Positions 44,372 to 53,743 of a stretch of DNA of 64,000 nucleotides are shown piece by piece. Position numbers and translations under genes: made by a program. Within the stretch, counting starts at the first letter, position 1. Every line of letters begins with the position of its first letter. This DNA comes from Flavobacterium sp. 9 (lineage in GTDB: Bacteria; Bacteroidota; Bacteroidia; Flavobacteriales; Flavobacteriaceae), in assembly GCF_002754195.1 (NCBI RefSeq), contig NZ_PEEU01000001.1, positions 558,001 through 622,000 on the forward strand, given 5' to 3'. The notes beneath the pieces were generated by a model. It saw only the letters and a list, made by a program, of their open reading frames with translations. It did not search any database and was not told where the DNA came from.

Positions 44372-44902
44372 ATGGATAAAGAAGCAGAATTAGGACTCGA
44401 TTTTATAATTGATAAATTAACAAACTCTATAGAAAACGTGATTACTGGAGATAGTTTTCAGACTGAAATTTCTATTCTCCAAAATTCTGATTTAAAGTCT
44501 TTAACAAAGAAAAAAGGTTGGCTTTTTAATTGGAATGAAGAATTTAAAAATCCAATTAGAGATGTTTATAAACTTACAATTTTTGGAAATTCAAAAATAA
44601 TTCAAGGTCTTATAAGCTTAGAAGTTAAGTCAGATCATGTCTATATGCATCTAGTTGAGAGTGCTCCATTCAATAAAGGACAAACAAAGGTTTATGCTGG
44701 TGTACCTGGTAATCTAATTGCTTATGCTTGTAAATTATCTTTTCAGCGCGGGCACGATGGAAATGTTTCTTTTCTTTCAAAATCGCAATTGGTTGATCAT
44801 TATGAAAAAACACTTGGAGCATTGCATTTCGGTGGTAGAATTATGATAATTGAAACAAAATCAGCTTTGAAATTAATCAATAAATATTTTCAAAATAAAT
44901 AA
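44372..44902 (+). CDS. GNAT-like protein of a putative two-gene cassette
   Basis: 176 residues. I recognise a degenerate acetyltransferase-like fold: the segment KVYAGVPGNLIAYACKLSF and RGHDGNVSFLSKSQLVDHY followed by LGALHFGGRIMIIE has the spacing of GNAT motifs A and B. The first half (residues 1-80) is helical, then strands. No pyrophosphate loop of standard R-x-x-G-x-G/A type is clear, so catalysis is uncertain. The gene lies 2 bp before a 45-residue basic-tailed partner, and the two form a compact module typical of toxin-antitoxin or effector-helper pairs. That role is inference; I recall both parts occurring together in other Bacteroidota. Confidence 0.65.
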   Translation: MDKEAELGLDFIIDKLTNSIENVITGDSFQTEISILQNSDLKSLTKKKGWLFNWNEEFKNPIRDVYKLTIFGNSKIIQGLISLEVKSDHVYMHLVESAPFNKGQTKVYAGVPGNLIAYACKLSFQRGHDGNVSFLSKSQLVDHYEKTLGALHFGGRIMIIETKSALKLINKYFQNK

Positions 44903-44904
44903 TT

Positions 44905-45042
44905 ATGAAAACTAAAAAATTAGATTTAGAAATAGACAGTATTGGTGGACTAAGTTCTCTAACATTAGCCGAAGAAAAAGCTTTAAGCGATTTTTTTCAA
45001 AAGAAAAAATTAACAAAAAAGAAAACTGAGAAAAAAAAATAA
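44905..45042 (+). CDS. 45-residue partner of the cassette, Lys-rich tail
   Basis: The frame reads MKTKKLDLEIDSIGGLSSL, then TLAEEKALSDFFQKKK and a poly-Lys tail (KLTKKKTEKKK). The start codon follows the upstream stop by 2 bp, so it is translationally coupled. A short conserved pattern D-x-I-G-G-x-x-x-L-T-x-x-E-x-x-A-L-x-x-F/Y-F is what I recall in small Bacteroidota proteins next to this GNAT-like gene. It may be an antitoxin, adaptor or secretion tag carrier. Confidence 0.6.
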   Translation: MKTKKLDLEIDSIGGLSSLTLAEEKALSDFFQKKKLTKKKTEKKK

Positions 45043-45370
45043 TACTTAAAAATTAGAACGTAGCATATCAGACATTTTTTGATGGAGTTGATTCTTTTTT
45101 GCCACAAAAGTTGGCAATCGGATCACTTACTATCTCAATTGTTACATTATTGGTTTTGTGGCAAAATCGTGGCACATGTTAATTTGAAAAATTAGAAATT
45201 CAATGTTTATAAGCGGTAACGCGTATGGGTCGAATGTCTGTGCTGCCCACTAAAAGGGTAATATTATGAAAGTAATTTACCACTAGTTTTTTTTATTTTA
45301 AAGGTCATTTAAAAGTGTATTCTCCTTTATTTCAATCGTGTCCACTTTAATGCGTAATTGGATTTGAAAT
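45043..45370. other. Degraded attachment region, copy 3, with tRNA-like 3' end
   Basis: At 45156-45180 TTTTGTGGCAAAATCGTGGC recurs, followed at about 45222-45252 by GGGTCGAATGTCTGTGCTGC then CCACTAAAAGGG. The tRNA-Tyr copies read GGTTCGAATCCTGCTCTCCC with ACTAAAAG or ACAAAAAGGG after them. This looks like a scar of an old integration junction. Confidence 0.5.
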
Positions 45371-46303
45371 TTATTCCGAAAGGTATTTTCTTTCTATTTT
45401 TTCTTTTGCTTCAGTTAGTAATGAATGCATTTTTTCTTCAAACTGCTTTTTAAGTGGTAAATCGGTCCAGTATTCAGCAACTATTATCCCATCTTTGTGC
45501 ATTTCAAGTAATTCTATTTGTTCACGACTGCTTTCTGCGCAAAGTATTAATCCAATTGGTGTTTTTTCACCTTCTTGCTTTTCATACTTGTCCAACCATC
45601 GCAAATATAACTCCATTTGTCCTTTATGTTTAGCTTGGAATTTCCCTAATTTTAATTCAATTGCTACTAGTCTTTTTAATTTACGATGATAAAATAGTAA
45701 ATCTAAATTAAAATCTTCACCATCTATAATCATTCTTTTTTGGCGTTCCACAAATGTAAATCCCTTTCCTAGCTTAAGAATGAATTTTTCTAACTCATAC
45801 AATATTGCCTGCTTTAAATCCTTTTCCAAGTAGCCATTTCCTAAATTTAGAAAATCCAATAAATAAGGATCTTTAAATGAGTATTGTAAATTATATGGAG
45901 ATGATATTGTTTGAATATTGGCTATTGCGGTACGTTCAAAAGTTTTGGCTGCTATTTGCTTGCGCAAATCCCTAACACTCATTAACTGGTCGCTTACCTG
46001 ATTAGCATAAAACAGTTTAGCTTCCGGATTTTTGATAGGAATTATTGCTAAAAAGTGGGACCAGCTTAATTGTCTGTAAACTGATCAGCAAACTGCATTC
46101 TCCGAAGATTTTTTTCTTCGAAGTTTCTTCCGTATTTACTTTCCAATTGTATCGACAATGCCGACACAATTTGCTTTCCGTATTCTGCTCGTTTGTTTTG
46201 AAGTATAGTATCGTTAATTCTAAAACCAATCTCCCAAAAAAGCAATGTTAAAGAACTATTGTTTTGAACAATAACTTGTTGTTAAGTTTGCTCAACAAGC
46301 ATT
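45371..46303 (-). pseudogene. DUF1016/YhcG PDDEXK nuclease, frame-shifted
   Basis: The intact C-terminal part (45371-45982) contains the PD-(D/E)xK nuclease core: DFNLDLLFYHRKLKRLVAIE and LKLGKFQAKHKGQMELYLRW. Upstream, another frame continues the DUF1016 N-domain: WEIGFRINDTILQNKRAEYG, then YGRNFEEKNLRRMQFADQFT, and a stop. A few residues later the first frame resumes at RQLSWSHFLAIIPIKNPE. So about 10-20 codons are lost and the frame changes near 46060-46090; the far N-terminus is also damaged by an in-frame stop near 46300. YhcG-type nucleases are linked to restriction and plasmid or phage control. It is non-functional as it stands. Confidence 0.8.
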
Positions 46304-46500
46304 GGATAATTCGTTGAGTAAATCAGTTTCAATAAATGCTATATTATTTTCTCTATCCTAGTATGATTATTAATAATAAGTGTCGTAAAAAGCATAGGTT
46401 CGAATATATTATAAAATAGAATTAGTGTTGTCCAGTACTTGTTAGTCAGCCGCACTTTTTGGTAATGCAATGTTAGGGTCAGGCATCTTTCTTAAATTAA

Positions 46501-46955
46501 TCACCTCGGGGTTTTCTTCTTATATCCTAAGTATGGCTCACCAAACCATTCTGCCATCCATTTTTCTTCCCGAAGTACAAATTACGTGTGAAGTATAAAA
46601 AAATGACTGGAATTACAAGAAGGGATCAAAATGTTCCTAAAAGTATTGAACTGCCAATGAGCATAGTGATGTACCCCAAATACATCGGGTTTCTTGTATA
46701 CTTGAATGTCCCTTTTGTTACAATTAGAAATACCCAGGTACCTGGAGGAGAATCTGTGCCTAATTTTTGAAAGAACATGCCACTTCCAAGGATAAGAGAA
46801 AATACAAGAACAATTGTTATAATTCCAATGTATCTCCAAGGAAAATGTAACCATCGTCCGATTGGAGCAAATGAACGGAGTAGTATCATCGCAGTTAATC
46901 CTAAAAGAAGATAAATTGGAGGACCAATACCAAAGGTTATAGGCGAGACATTCGC
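46501..46955 (-). pseudogene. Isoprenylcysteine-carboxylmethyltransferase-like membrane protein, frame-shifted
   Basis: One frame encodes FGIGPPIYLLLGLTAMILLR, several membrane helices and the family signature TKGTFKYTRNPMYLGYITML, then stops after ILLGTF. A different frame then gives LREEKWMAEWFGEPYLGYKK followed by KTPR and a stop. These are the two halves of the same family domain (PEMT/ICMT), so one frameshift near 46590-46625 broke the gene. Real members are membrane methyltransferases of lipids or prenylated proteins. The N-terminus is not clear. Confidence 0.75.
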
Positions 46956-47009
46956 ACATCGACTACGATGAAGCCTTCGTACAGCAGGTGTTTTTAAACA
47001 AGATTATAT

Positions 47010-47776
47010 CTAATCAATAAATTTTACCGGAATCTTATTTGAAAATAATTTGCCATGAAATATTTTCACATAATTCTCTTGTAATTCTTTTAATTTAAAC
47101 TCTGGTAAGCTTTTTTTTGTTTGAGTGCTATCTGAAATATAAATTAAATTAAAATCATACTTTATTTTATTTTTAAATATGAAATATGAAATACTATTAT
47201 CATAAATATTTGCCTCCTTCAATGGTAAATAAATGATTGTTTGAAAATACTTACTTTGATTTGGATATAATACAAATGAATTTTTCCTTATTGAATTAGA
47301 AAAATCAAAATCATTGTTTGGACAAGAATAATTTAACTCATTCAATTTATAACGATTTTCCTGAATTCGATAAGTTTCCGGATTTAACATATCATTAGAT
47401 TTTATAAAACTATCCCCTCTATTTAAAATATGATGTGGCATAATATTATTATTATTTGTTTGAATATTATAAAAAAGCTTACTCTTTACAATATAAACAA
47501 GTATTTAAATCATATTGATTTAGTTACTTCTATCAAATCTTCATTCAAAACAAAGAAATATTTGTATTTAGAAGTATTGGTTAATTTATATGTAATAATG
47601 TTTTTTGCATCATTTTTCTCTTTATCATTATACATTAATTTTGTCCTATTAAAGATTGAGATATCTCCAACTGAATTAACTTGCTCATTAATTATTTTTA
47701 TGGCTACAGGATTTTCCGATAATTCCTTGTTTTGACAAGAAATAAAAACAAGACAATTGAAAATTTTATTTTTCAT
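47010..47776 (-). pseudogene. Putative lipoprotein, interrupted by a frameshift
   Basis: Frame one (47510-47776) starts with a lipoprotein signal (FNCLVFISC) and stops after VTKSI. The next frame (47441 onward, open from about 47500) gives PHHILNRGDSFIKSN and beta-strand-rich sequence to 47010. Neither half is recognisable. Codon use is similar, the gap has no start, and the reading frames are adjacent, so a single 5' and 3' half of one protein is the simplest reading. It could also be two genes. Confidence 0.4.
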
Positions 47777-47884
47777 AATATTATTATTTTTTGATTAATA
47801 CTAGCTCACTATATGATGGCATACCATGAACATATGCTGCTCCAATTGCGTAATTAACATAAGTCTTAATAAATTAATTAGACG

Positions 47885-48103
47885 GAGTATAATTCGTAAA
47901 AAAAAATCCTAATAACAATGCCGTTTGTGAAAGTTTTTTCTATTATTTTAAAGCTGAAATACTTGTCGGAAATAGTTATAACGAGAAAACAGATGAGATC
48001 TGAAGTTTACGAATACATCGAAAATTGGTACAATAAAAAGCGAAGACATTCAGCTTTAGGCTATAAAACAATCGAAGAATTTGATAGAATTAATTTAAGA
48101 TAA
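47885..48103 (+). mobile_element. IS3-family transposase remnant A (C-terminus, plus strand)
   Basis: The translation NNAVCESFFYYFKAEIL and, in another frame, RSEVYEYIENWYNKKRRHSA then LGYKTIEEFDRINLR are the end of an IS3-type orfB, broken by a frameshift near 47990. The conserved Glu catalytic residue region survives. A different IS3 subgroup from the complete element at 42509. Confidence 0.8.
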
Positions 48104-48474
48104 ATTTGGAGAAGTAAATTAATAATATTTGGAAATGTAAAAAAACCTGAACATTGTGCTTTTTAAACTTTTTAAATAATTTCAAAATGGAGTAGATACC
48201 CTTGTGCCAGAAAAAAGTTAAGATGAATTAACAGATAATTCTTCATCTCGATTATGAGGCAAAATCTTAGCGCATACCTTTTCTCGGAAACAACACCTCA
48301 CACAAATAAGGAGCTTAGGTTTGAATATATTAAAACCATTTAGGATAAAGGCCACATTAAAATGAAAAAATGAGGATTATTGCTCAACTTTAATTCTGTT
48401 AATGTTTGCATTTATCTCTTTCACTATTTTATTTATCTAAAATTACTAACTCTGAACAATACCTTATTGTTCAT
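48104..48474. other. Degraded attachment motif, copy 4
   Basis: At 48250-48280 TATGAGGCAAAATCTTAGCG is a decayed GTGGCAnAATCGTGGC, followed by ...GCTTAGGTTTGAATATAT. Otherwise no gene. Confidence 0.3.
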
Positions 48475-49275
48475 TTATTTTTTTTGCAACGTCTCTTGAG
48501 TTTTTTTGCTCTTTATAATATATACATAGCCTAGATTAGTCATATCATTGAACAACTTAACATGGATCATAAAAGAACTATTTGAAGTCTCCATTTTATC
48601 AATAGTTCCAATATCAATATTTTCAGGAAAAATTTCAGACAATCCCCCAGTCACAATTGTGTCTCCTTTTTTTATAGATACACCTCTAGTAATATCACTA
48701 AGTTGAACAAAACCAGTGCTTTTTCCATTCCAACTTATAGTTCCAATAAGGTTACTATTTTTTATTTTAGCATTAATTAGACTTTTGTTATTTAAAATAC
48801 TTGCAAGCTTCGCAAAATTTGGAGACACTTTATCTATGACTCCCACAACGCCTAAGTCATTTATCACTCCCATATCTACATTAATACCGGCTTTCCTTCC
48901 TGTATTTATGATTATATAATTTTCATGTAAATCATACGAATTGCTTATAACTTTTGATATAACAACATTTTTAGGGCCTATTCCGAATACACTATCAATT
49001 TTTATTACTTCGTTCTTATTTTCTTTATTGAAAAGAATTCTTAATAATTTAGCATTTTCTTCCGCTAATGAGTCATTTTTTTCAGCTAGACCCATATAAT
49101 TGCCAATGGTATCAATTTTACCATGAACCCCATCACCCACGAATTCAACTGCACCAATAAACTTACTTGTATGATAAGAATGAGATTGAATTGTTAATGC
49201 AAGGGAAATCCCTAAGAGTGATAAAAACAATAACCGATTACCATTTTTAATAATAAAATTAAATATTCTCTTCAT
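48475..49275 (-). CDS. mreC: MreC-like rod-shape protein, stand-alone accessory copy
   Basis: 266 residues. A single membrane helix near the N-terminus (NRLLFLSLLGISLALTIQ) is followed by a coiled coil (AEKNDSLAEENAKLLRILF) and two six-stranded MreC barrels (VISKVISNSYDLHENYIIIN then GRKAGINVDMGVIND, and KKGDTIVTGGLSEIFPENID). MreC is an elongasome scaffold in the periplasm. Chromosomal mreC normally sits between mreB and mreD; here neither is present. It is an extra copy in a mobile island, so it may alter cell-wall or secretion functions for the neighbouring genes (inference). Confidence 0.85.
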   Translation of the reverse strand: MKRIFNFIIKNGNRLLFLSLLGISLALTIQSHSYHTSKFIGAVEFVGDGVHGKIDTIGNYMGLAEKNDSLAEENAKLLRILFNKENKNEVIKIDSVFGIGPKNVVISKVISNSYDLHENYIIINTGRKAGINVDMGVINDLGVVGVIDKVSPNFAKLASILNNKSLINAKIKNSNLIGTISWNGKSTGFVQLSDITRGVSIKKGDTIVTGGLSEIFPENIDIGTIDKMETSNSSFMIHVKLFNDMTNLGYVYIIKSKKTQETLQKK

Positions 49276-49712
49276 TATAGTAAATCATTAATATTTATAG
49301 ATTCTAAAATCTCCAATTTCACGAAAGTACAACTCTTTTTCTACAATTTAATATTTTCACAATAGCCTTAAAACCAAACGATAAAGCTACCTTACAAACT
49401 CAGCTAACGATTGCTCATAATTCTGAAAAAGATATTAAAGTGGCTCAATTTCTAGACTGTGATGTTTCACCGGCATATAGTTTTACCGCTCTGGTCTGTC
49501 CTTTGGCATAGTCGTAGTTAAAGGAAATACTTAAACTACTAAAAATCTTTTAAGTTTTTTAGATTGTCTAAAAGAACCAAATTATATGTTTTTTTATTAA
49601 TCGAGTTTAGGTTATAAGTAATTATTTTTTAATCAACTGCTTTAAATCTTGAGTTCAGGAAATTTTAAACCAAAAATGTCAGCGTGAATTTCAGATACTA
49701 ATGTTATTTTTT
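49276..49712. other. 437-bp gap with a coding-looking remnant
   Basis: About 49351-49511 on + reads IALKPNDKATLQTQLTIAHN then SEKDIKVAQFLDCDVSPAYS and stops at TAG, without a start. No family is recognised; it looks like a fragment of a gene. The rest shows nothing. Confidence 0.35.
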
Positions 49713-52532
49713 CTAAAACTCAAATTCTCCAATCAGAATCTTACTGTCGTTTTCGCGTTTGTTTTCTTTCTGACTCTGAAAAACAGCAATTTTACGTTCT
49801 TGTCTTCCATCAGAATAGTACAGATATACTTCTGCCATCACTGTTGTTGGCCCGGAAAGTATATTCTGTCTCTCTCCAAAAAAATTGGTTTTAATTTTAT
49901 ATTTACCCTTTATGGCTTTTTTTAGTAAAAACTGTTCGGGGCCAAAACCCTGAGTGAAATCATTACTTAATCTTCCTCCAATTTCTGTAGATTTATGAGA
50001 GTATGAGCAATCTTCCCCTCTTGGATCTGTAACCCAAAGATCTATATCTGTATTATCTTTATTCCAGTTAATTACAACGCGAATGTCTACGGGTAAATTT
50101 GCTTTTAGACGATCATCTATTTTGCTCGCATCTACATTTTTGTTTTGGCTCAGAATATTATTAATTTCCATAATCAAAATCTCCTCTATACCGTTGTCTC
50201 TTACTGAAATTTCATCTGTATATTCCTGATAAAGCATCGATTTATAGACATTAAGAGCCTCTTGAGGTTTTTTATTATCAATCAGGGCCAATGCATAATC
50301 TCTGTGGCTTTGAGAATCGAAAGGTCTCCATTCCAGAATTTTCTGGGTAATCCATAATTCCTTTTCATAATTACCTCTCTGTTTTAGGAGATAATATATA
50401 GTCTTGTATAACTCTTCATTCTCCAGATCGAGCTCTGCTAATGTACTTAAAACCTTTAAAGAAAGCACTTTATCTCCTTTTTTGAATAGCAATTTAGAGA
50501 CATCAAAATAATACGTTACCTGCTTTTCATATTTAGAACGATTTTCAAGATACTTCTGGTAGATTAATTCAGAGGACTGTAAATTCTGAAAATCTTTCAT
50601 ATACTCTTCGTTGCTTTCTACCTCTACCAAAGTTATTTTACCTTGTGGTTTTGTTACCCCGCCAAGCACTGCATTATCAGCACTTGAAATATTGTAAACA
50701 GCATTTTCTTGTAATTGATCTTTATTTGCTGATTCTGCTAATGATTGATTAGAAATTTTAGGGTATTGTTTTTTTTCGGAAGGTTTAAACTCAGTATTAT
50801 ACCAAGTTACCAGTTCACGGGTTATATCGAAAGATTTGGATAAAAGGTTTTTTCTTTTTTCTAAAATTTCTTTTTTGTTTCTTGAAACAATTTTATTGTA
50901 TTGAGATAATAACTCCTGAGGTGGTGTAATTCCGTAACGCACATAATCATTGATGTCATCCAATACAATAAGACTGGTGTTTTTACTCACCACTCCAAAC
51001 TGTTCGCTCAAATTTCTGATTTCATCACGGTTTTGAGTCGAATTGAGTTCAAGATCATTGATTTTCCTTTGTGCCCAAAATTGCGCAATTGGCCAGTTAT
51101 CTACTTCTACAGCGGTATTAAAATCTACAGGCACTTCATAGTTTTTATTCCCTACGGAAAAAACAGCAGTTAGTTTACCCAAATTTGGAGCTGAAATTCC
51201 AAATATATTTATTGGTTCATTTATTGCAGTTCCCACATTAGGAAATAGTTCCTGAATATCGGCACTTTCTTTAAATCCTAAAAATTTAACAGGCAGTTTA
51301 TTGTATGTTTTTATAGCAGACTCGGTGTCTAATTCATTAAGATTGATAAAATTTCCTCCTGATTGGAATGCTAAAAGCTTTAGGAGGTTAAAATCAGAAG
51401 TAGGCGTACTTACGATACTATTTAGAGGTTTTTTGAATTTTAAAGTCAGATCACCAAAATTTGAAATTCCATCAGAAAATAAAAGATATTCTTCTACTTC
51501 CGGAATTTCTTTTAATGCACCAAAATCGGTTCCACCATCATATTTCAAGTCAACAATTCTATTTTTTAATGCACTCCAGTTTCCACCGGAAACCGTAAAT
51601 TCTTCTGTCTTCTCCAGAACATTATTTAAAAGGATAAAGGATACTGAAATATCTGTGTTACTGGAAAAATAGGCATTAAGAAAGTCAAGCTCTTTTTGGC
51701 GGTTTCTTTTCGATCCGCTGAATGAATTGTCCCAAATAATAGCAATCCTATTAGTTTTTGGCTTTTCCTTTACAGGGAAATCCATCGAAACACTCGCTGC
51801 AAAATAAAATTTATCACCAGCACTTTTCTGCAGCAAAATATTTGACGACTGATTTACTTTTGGTATTGTTATTTTAAGATTTTCATTTGGTGTAAAATTT
51901 TCTTTGCTAATCTCAGCAATCCATTGATTTCCTTGTTTCTGAAAAGCAAAACTTCCATCTGGATTTTCAGTAATTTTGGGAATTATAAGACTTTCATTAA
52001 TTAGAACTTTCAGATTAAATTTTGGAATACTAGCCGTTCCATTAGCAAAAGTTAAAAGATATTGATAGTCAGAAGCAAGATTTTTTAGTTCCTGATGATA
52101 CGTAATTTTAATCGTTCTGCTGCCTCTTGCGGGAATCGGATAAATTCTTGTTCGAAAATTATTCCCATCTACTTTTTCAATAATTCCCGGATCTATATTT
52201 CTCTTTTCTATACTTTCAAATACTTCCTTAGCTCGTTCTTTGGGAACAGGAACTGCATCTCTTAACTTTCCGTTGATATCTAAAGCGTAGCCACTTATGC
52301 TTACTCCTTCAGGTAATGGAATAGTAAGTTTTCCTTCTAAAATTCTGTCGCCCGGATTATAAAATGTGTAAATGGCTGTTGTTGTGGCAAGATTTCCCAA
52401 AATCTTCGTCTCAATTTTTGCTTCCTGCATGATAACTGGATGTTTTTTTTGATTTTCTACGTCCAGAGTTGGGATTTGAGAGAAAACGACACTAAATACC
52501 ATTAATGCACATATAGTAAAAACTTTATTCAT
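49713..52532 (-). CDS. VIT-domain and vWA-domain protein with C-terminal DUF2135-like domain
   Basis: 939 residues. Signal peptide (VFTICALMVFSVVFSQ), then a VIT domain (about 25-150, with TKILGNLATTTAIYTFYNPG and PIPARGSRTIKITYHQEL) and a vWA domain (about 260-400, metal site IAIIWDNSFSGSKRNRQ). A TPR-like helical region (about 680-810) precedes a C-terminal YfaP/DUF2135-type domain (VVINWNKDNTDIDLWVTDPR, then GPTTVMAEVYLYYSDG). Such multi-domain exported proteins bind other proteins through the metal site and are widespread in Bacteroidota. The gene is followed 55 bp upstream by the trypsin-like protease, so the two are probably one operon. Its function is unknown. Confidence 0.88.
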   Translation of the reverse strand: MNKVFTICALMVFSVVFSQIPTLDVENQKKHPVIMQEAKIETKILGNLATTTAIYTFYNPGDRILEGKLTIPLPEGVSISGYALDINGKLRDAVPVPKERAKEVFESIEKRNIDPGIIEKVDGNNFRTRIYPIPARGSRTIKITYHQELKNLASDYQYLLTFANGTASIPKFNLKVLINESLIIPKITENPDGSFAFQKQGNQWIAEISKENFTPNENLKITIPKVNQSSNILLQKSAGDKFYFAASVSMDFPVKEKPKTNRIAIIWDNSFSGSKRNRQKELDFLNAYFSSNTDISVSFILLNNVLEKTEEFTVSGGNWSALKNRIVDLKYDGGTDFGALKEIPEVEEYLLFSDGISNFGDLTLKFKKPLNSIVSTPTSDFNLLKLLAFQSGGNFINLNELDTESAIKTYNKLPVKFLGFKESADIQELFPNVGTAINEPINIFGISAPNLGKLTAVFSVGNKNYEVPVDFNTAVEVDNWPIAQFWAQRKINDLELNSTQNRDEIRNLSEQFGVVSKNTSLIVLDDINDYVRYGITPPQELLSQYNKIVSRNKKEILEKRKNLLSKSFDITRELVTWYNTEFKPSEKKQYPKISNQSLAESANKDQLQENAVYNISSADNAVLGGVTKPQGKITLVEVESNEEYMKDFQNLQSSELIYQKYLENRSKYEKQVTYYFDVSKLLFKKGDKVLSLKVLSTLAELDLENEELYKTIYYLLKQRGNYEKELWITQKILEWRPFDSQSHRDYALALIDNKKPQEALNVYKSMLYQEYTDEISVRDNGIEEILIMEINNILSQNKNVDASKIDDRLKANLPVDIRVVINWNKDNTDIDLWVTDPRGEDCSYSHKSTEIGGRLSNDFTQGFGPEQFLLKKAIKGKYKIKTNFFGERQNILSGPTTVMAEVYLYYSDGRQERKIAVFQSQKENKRENDSKILIGEFEF

Positions 52533-52597
52533 ATTAAAAAAGTGATTTTTATTTCGTTACAAAAGAGAAAAACTAATAGATTCTTAAGAGGCTCTAA

Positions 52598-53743
52598 TTA
52601 GAAAGTACGAATATGCTTAGCGACAATTCCAAAATTAAAACCTTGTACCTCATCTACTCCACTGAAATTGACTGCGATTAACTGACCACACTCATTAAAT
52701 ACCGGTGCGCCACTGGCACCATGTGTAGAAGTGATACTGTATTGAATTTTATTCCCGTCTGATTCTTTACTTATTTTACCATCATAAAGCTGCACTTTTA
52801 TACCTGAATTTGTCTTTGCCAAATCCATTCCCAAAGGATAGCCAACCATTATTGCTTTTTGTCCGGGAGTTAAAGAGGCATCATTCTCAACTGCATTGTC
52901 AAGATTGATGATGTTAGCAACACTTCCCGGTGTTGCATGATCTGTTAATCGTAAAATCCCTAAATCAACATTTGTATCTTCTGAAATTTTTTCAATCTCG
53001 CAACTAAGCCATTGGTCATCTGAATCATGAAGTGCAACCGCAATATAGATAGTTTTTACATATACCTCAATATCTTCCTTAGATACATATTTTTTAACCG
53101 GAATAGCAACTGCAATATCTATTGTTGCTTTGGTTGTATCTGCTTCTGTATCATTTGAACTGACAAATTCTTCACCCGCTGGCTCTTCACTGGTTTCTTC
53201 GCCTTCATCTTCATAATCCCCTTCGCCTTCACTTTCGTCATAATAAGATGCAACTTGCCAGTTTCTTTCAATAAAACTTTGATACTCATCTTCTGAAATA
53301 TCAGTAGTAAGAATTGAAGCAATTTTCAATTTTAGATTTCTTAACGCAGTATTTGTTTTTTCCTTTTCTTCATCTGATGAGTTCCATGGCTGTAAAACAT
53401 GGCTATTGGTCAATATTTTTCCGTCTCTGTCTACGAAAAAACCTGTTCCAAAAACAGTTTCTTCTTTTGCATCCTGAGTAGTAAGCTGAATTTCTTTTCC
53501 CTTTATTTTTGCAAAATAACCATAGCTGTGTCTTATCAATACAACTGCGTCTTTGTATGCGTTATAGACTTTTGTATCTGAATCTAAACAAATAGCTGCA
53601 GGTGGCGTTTTAAAATATTTAAAGCCAAAAAAAGTTACTGTTGAGAGAATGATTACAGTAAAGAAGATAATTTTGTAAGGTTTTCTTTTTGTATTGTTAA
53701 TGTCATGCAAATAATTATTGATTCCGATTTTTCTAATTTTCAT
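52598..53743 (-). CDS. Membrane-anchored trypsin-like serine protease with acidic insert
   Basis: 381 residues. An N-terminal helix (about 24-42, IIFFTVIILSTVTFFGF) anchors it; the rest is a periplasmic S1C-like chymotrypsin fold. Catalytic residues: His115 in ILTNSHVLQPW, Asp260 in EDTNVDLGILRL and Ser344 in ITSTHGASGAPVFN. Between the His and Asp lies an about 45-residue acidic insert (YYDESEGEGDYEDEGEETSE), not part of the fold and possibly an interaction arm. No PDZ domain is present, unlike DegP. It precedes the VIT/vWA gene on the same strand, and a protease plus vWA partner suggests a substrate-selection or defence-like pair. Confidence 0.85.
   Translation of the reverse strand: MKIRKIGINNYLHDINNTKRKPYKIIFFTVIILSTVTFFGFKYFKTPPAAICLDSDTKVYNAYKDAVVLIRHSYGYFAKIKGKEIQLTTQDAKEETVFGTGFFVDRDGKILTNSHVLQPWNSSDEEKEKTNTALRNLKLKIASILTTDISEDEYQSFIERNWQVASYYDESEGEGDYEDEGEETSEEPAGEEFVSSNDTEADTTKATIDIAVAIPVKKYVSKEDIEVYVKTIYIAVALHDSDDQWLSCEIEKISEDTNVDLGILRLTDHATPGSVANIINLDNAVENDASLTPGQKAIMVGYPLGMDLAKTNSGIKVQLYDGKISKESDGNKIQYSITSTHGASGAPVFNECGQLIAVNFSGVDEVQGFNFGIVAKHIRTF

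Noticed and set aside
45222..45252. A second or third tRNA gene at the tRNA-like 3' end
   Set aside because: Only a decayed T-arm and acceptor 3' side are present; no acceptor 5' side or anticodon stem is found, so it is an attachment scar.
46969..47020. Short plus-strand frame HIDYDEAFVQQVFLNKIISN
   Set aside because: It looks protein-like but has no start or family and overlaps the end of the broken methyltransferase gene; too short to support.
33145..53743. A vWA-MoxR-trypsin ternary conflict system combining the 33-36 kb and 49-54 kb genes
   Set aside because: The two vWA loci are 15 kb apart, in different contexts (core and island), and no effector-associated adaptor domain was seen in either.
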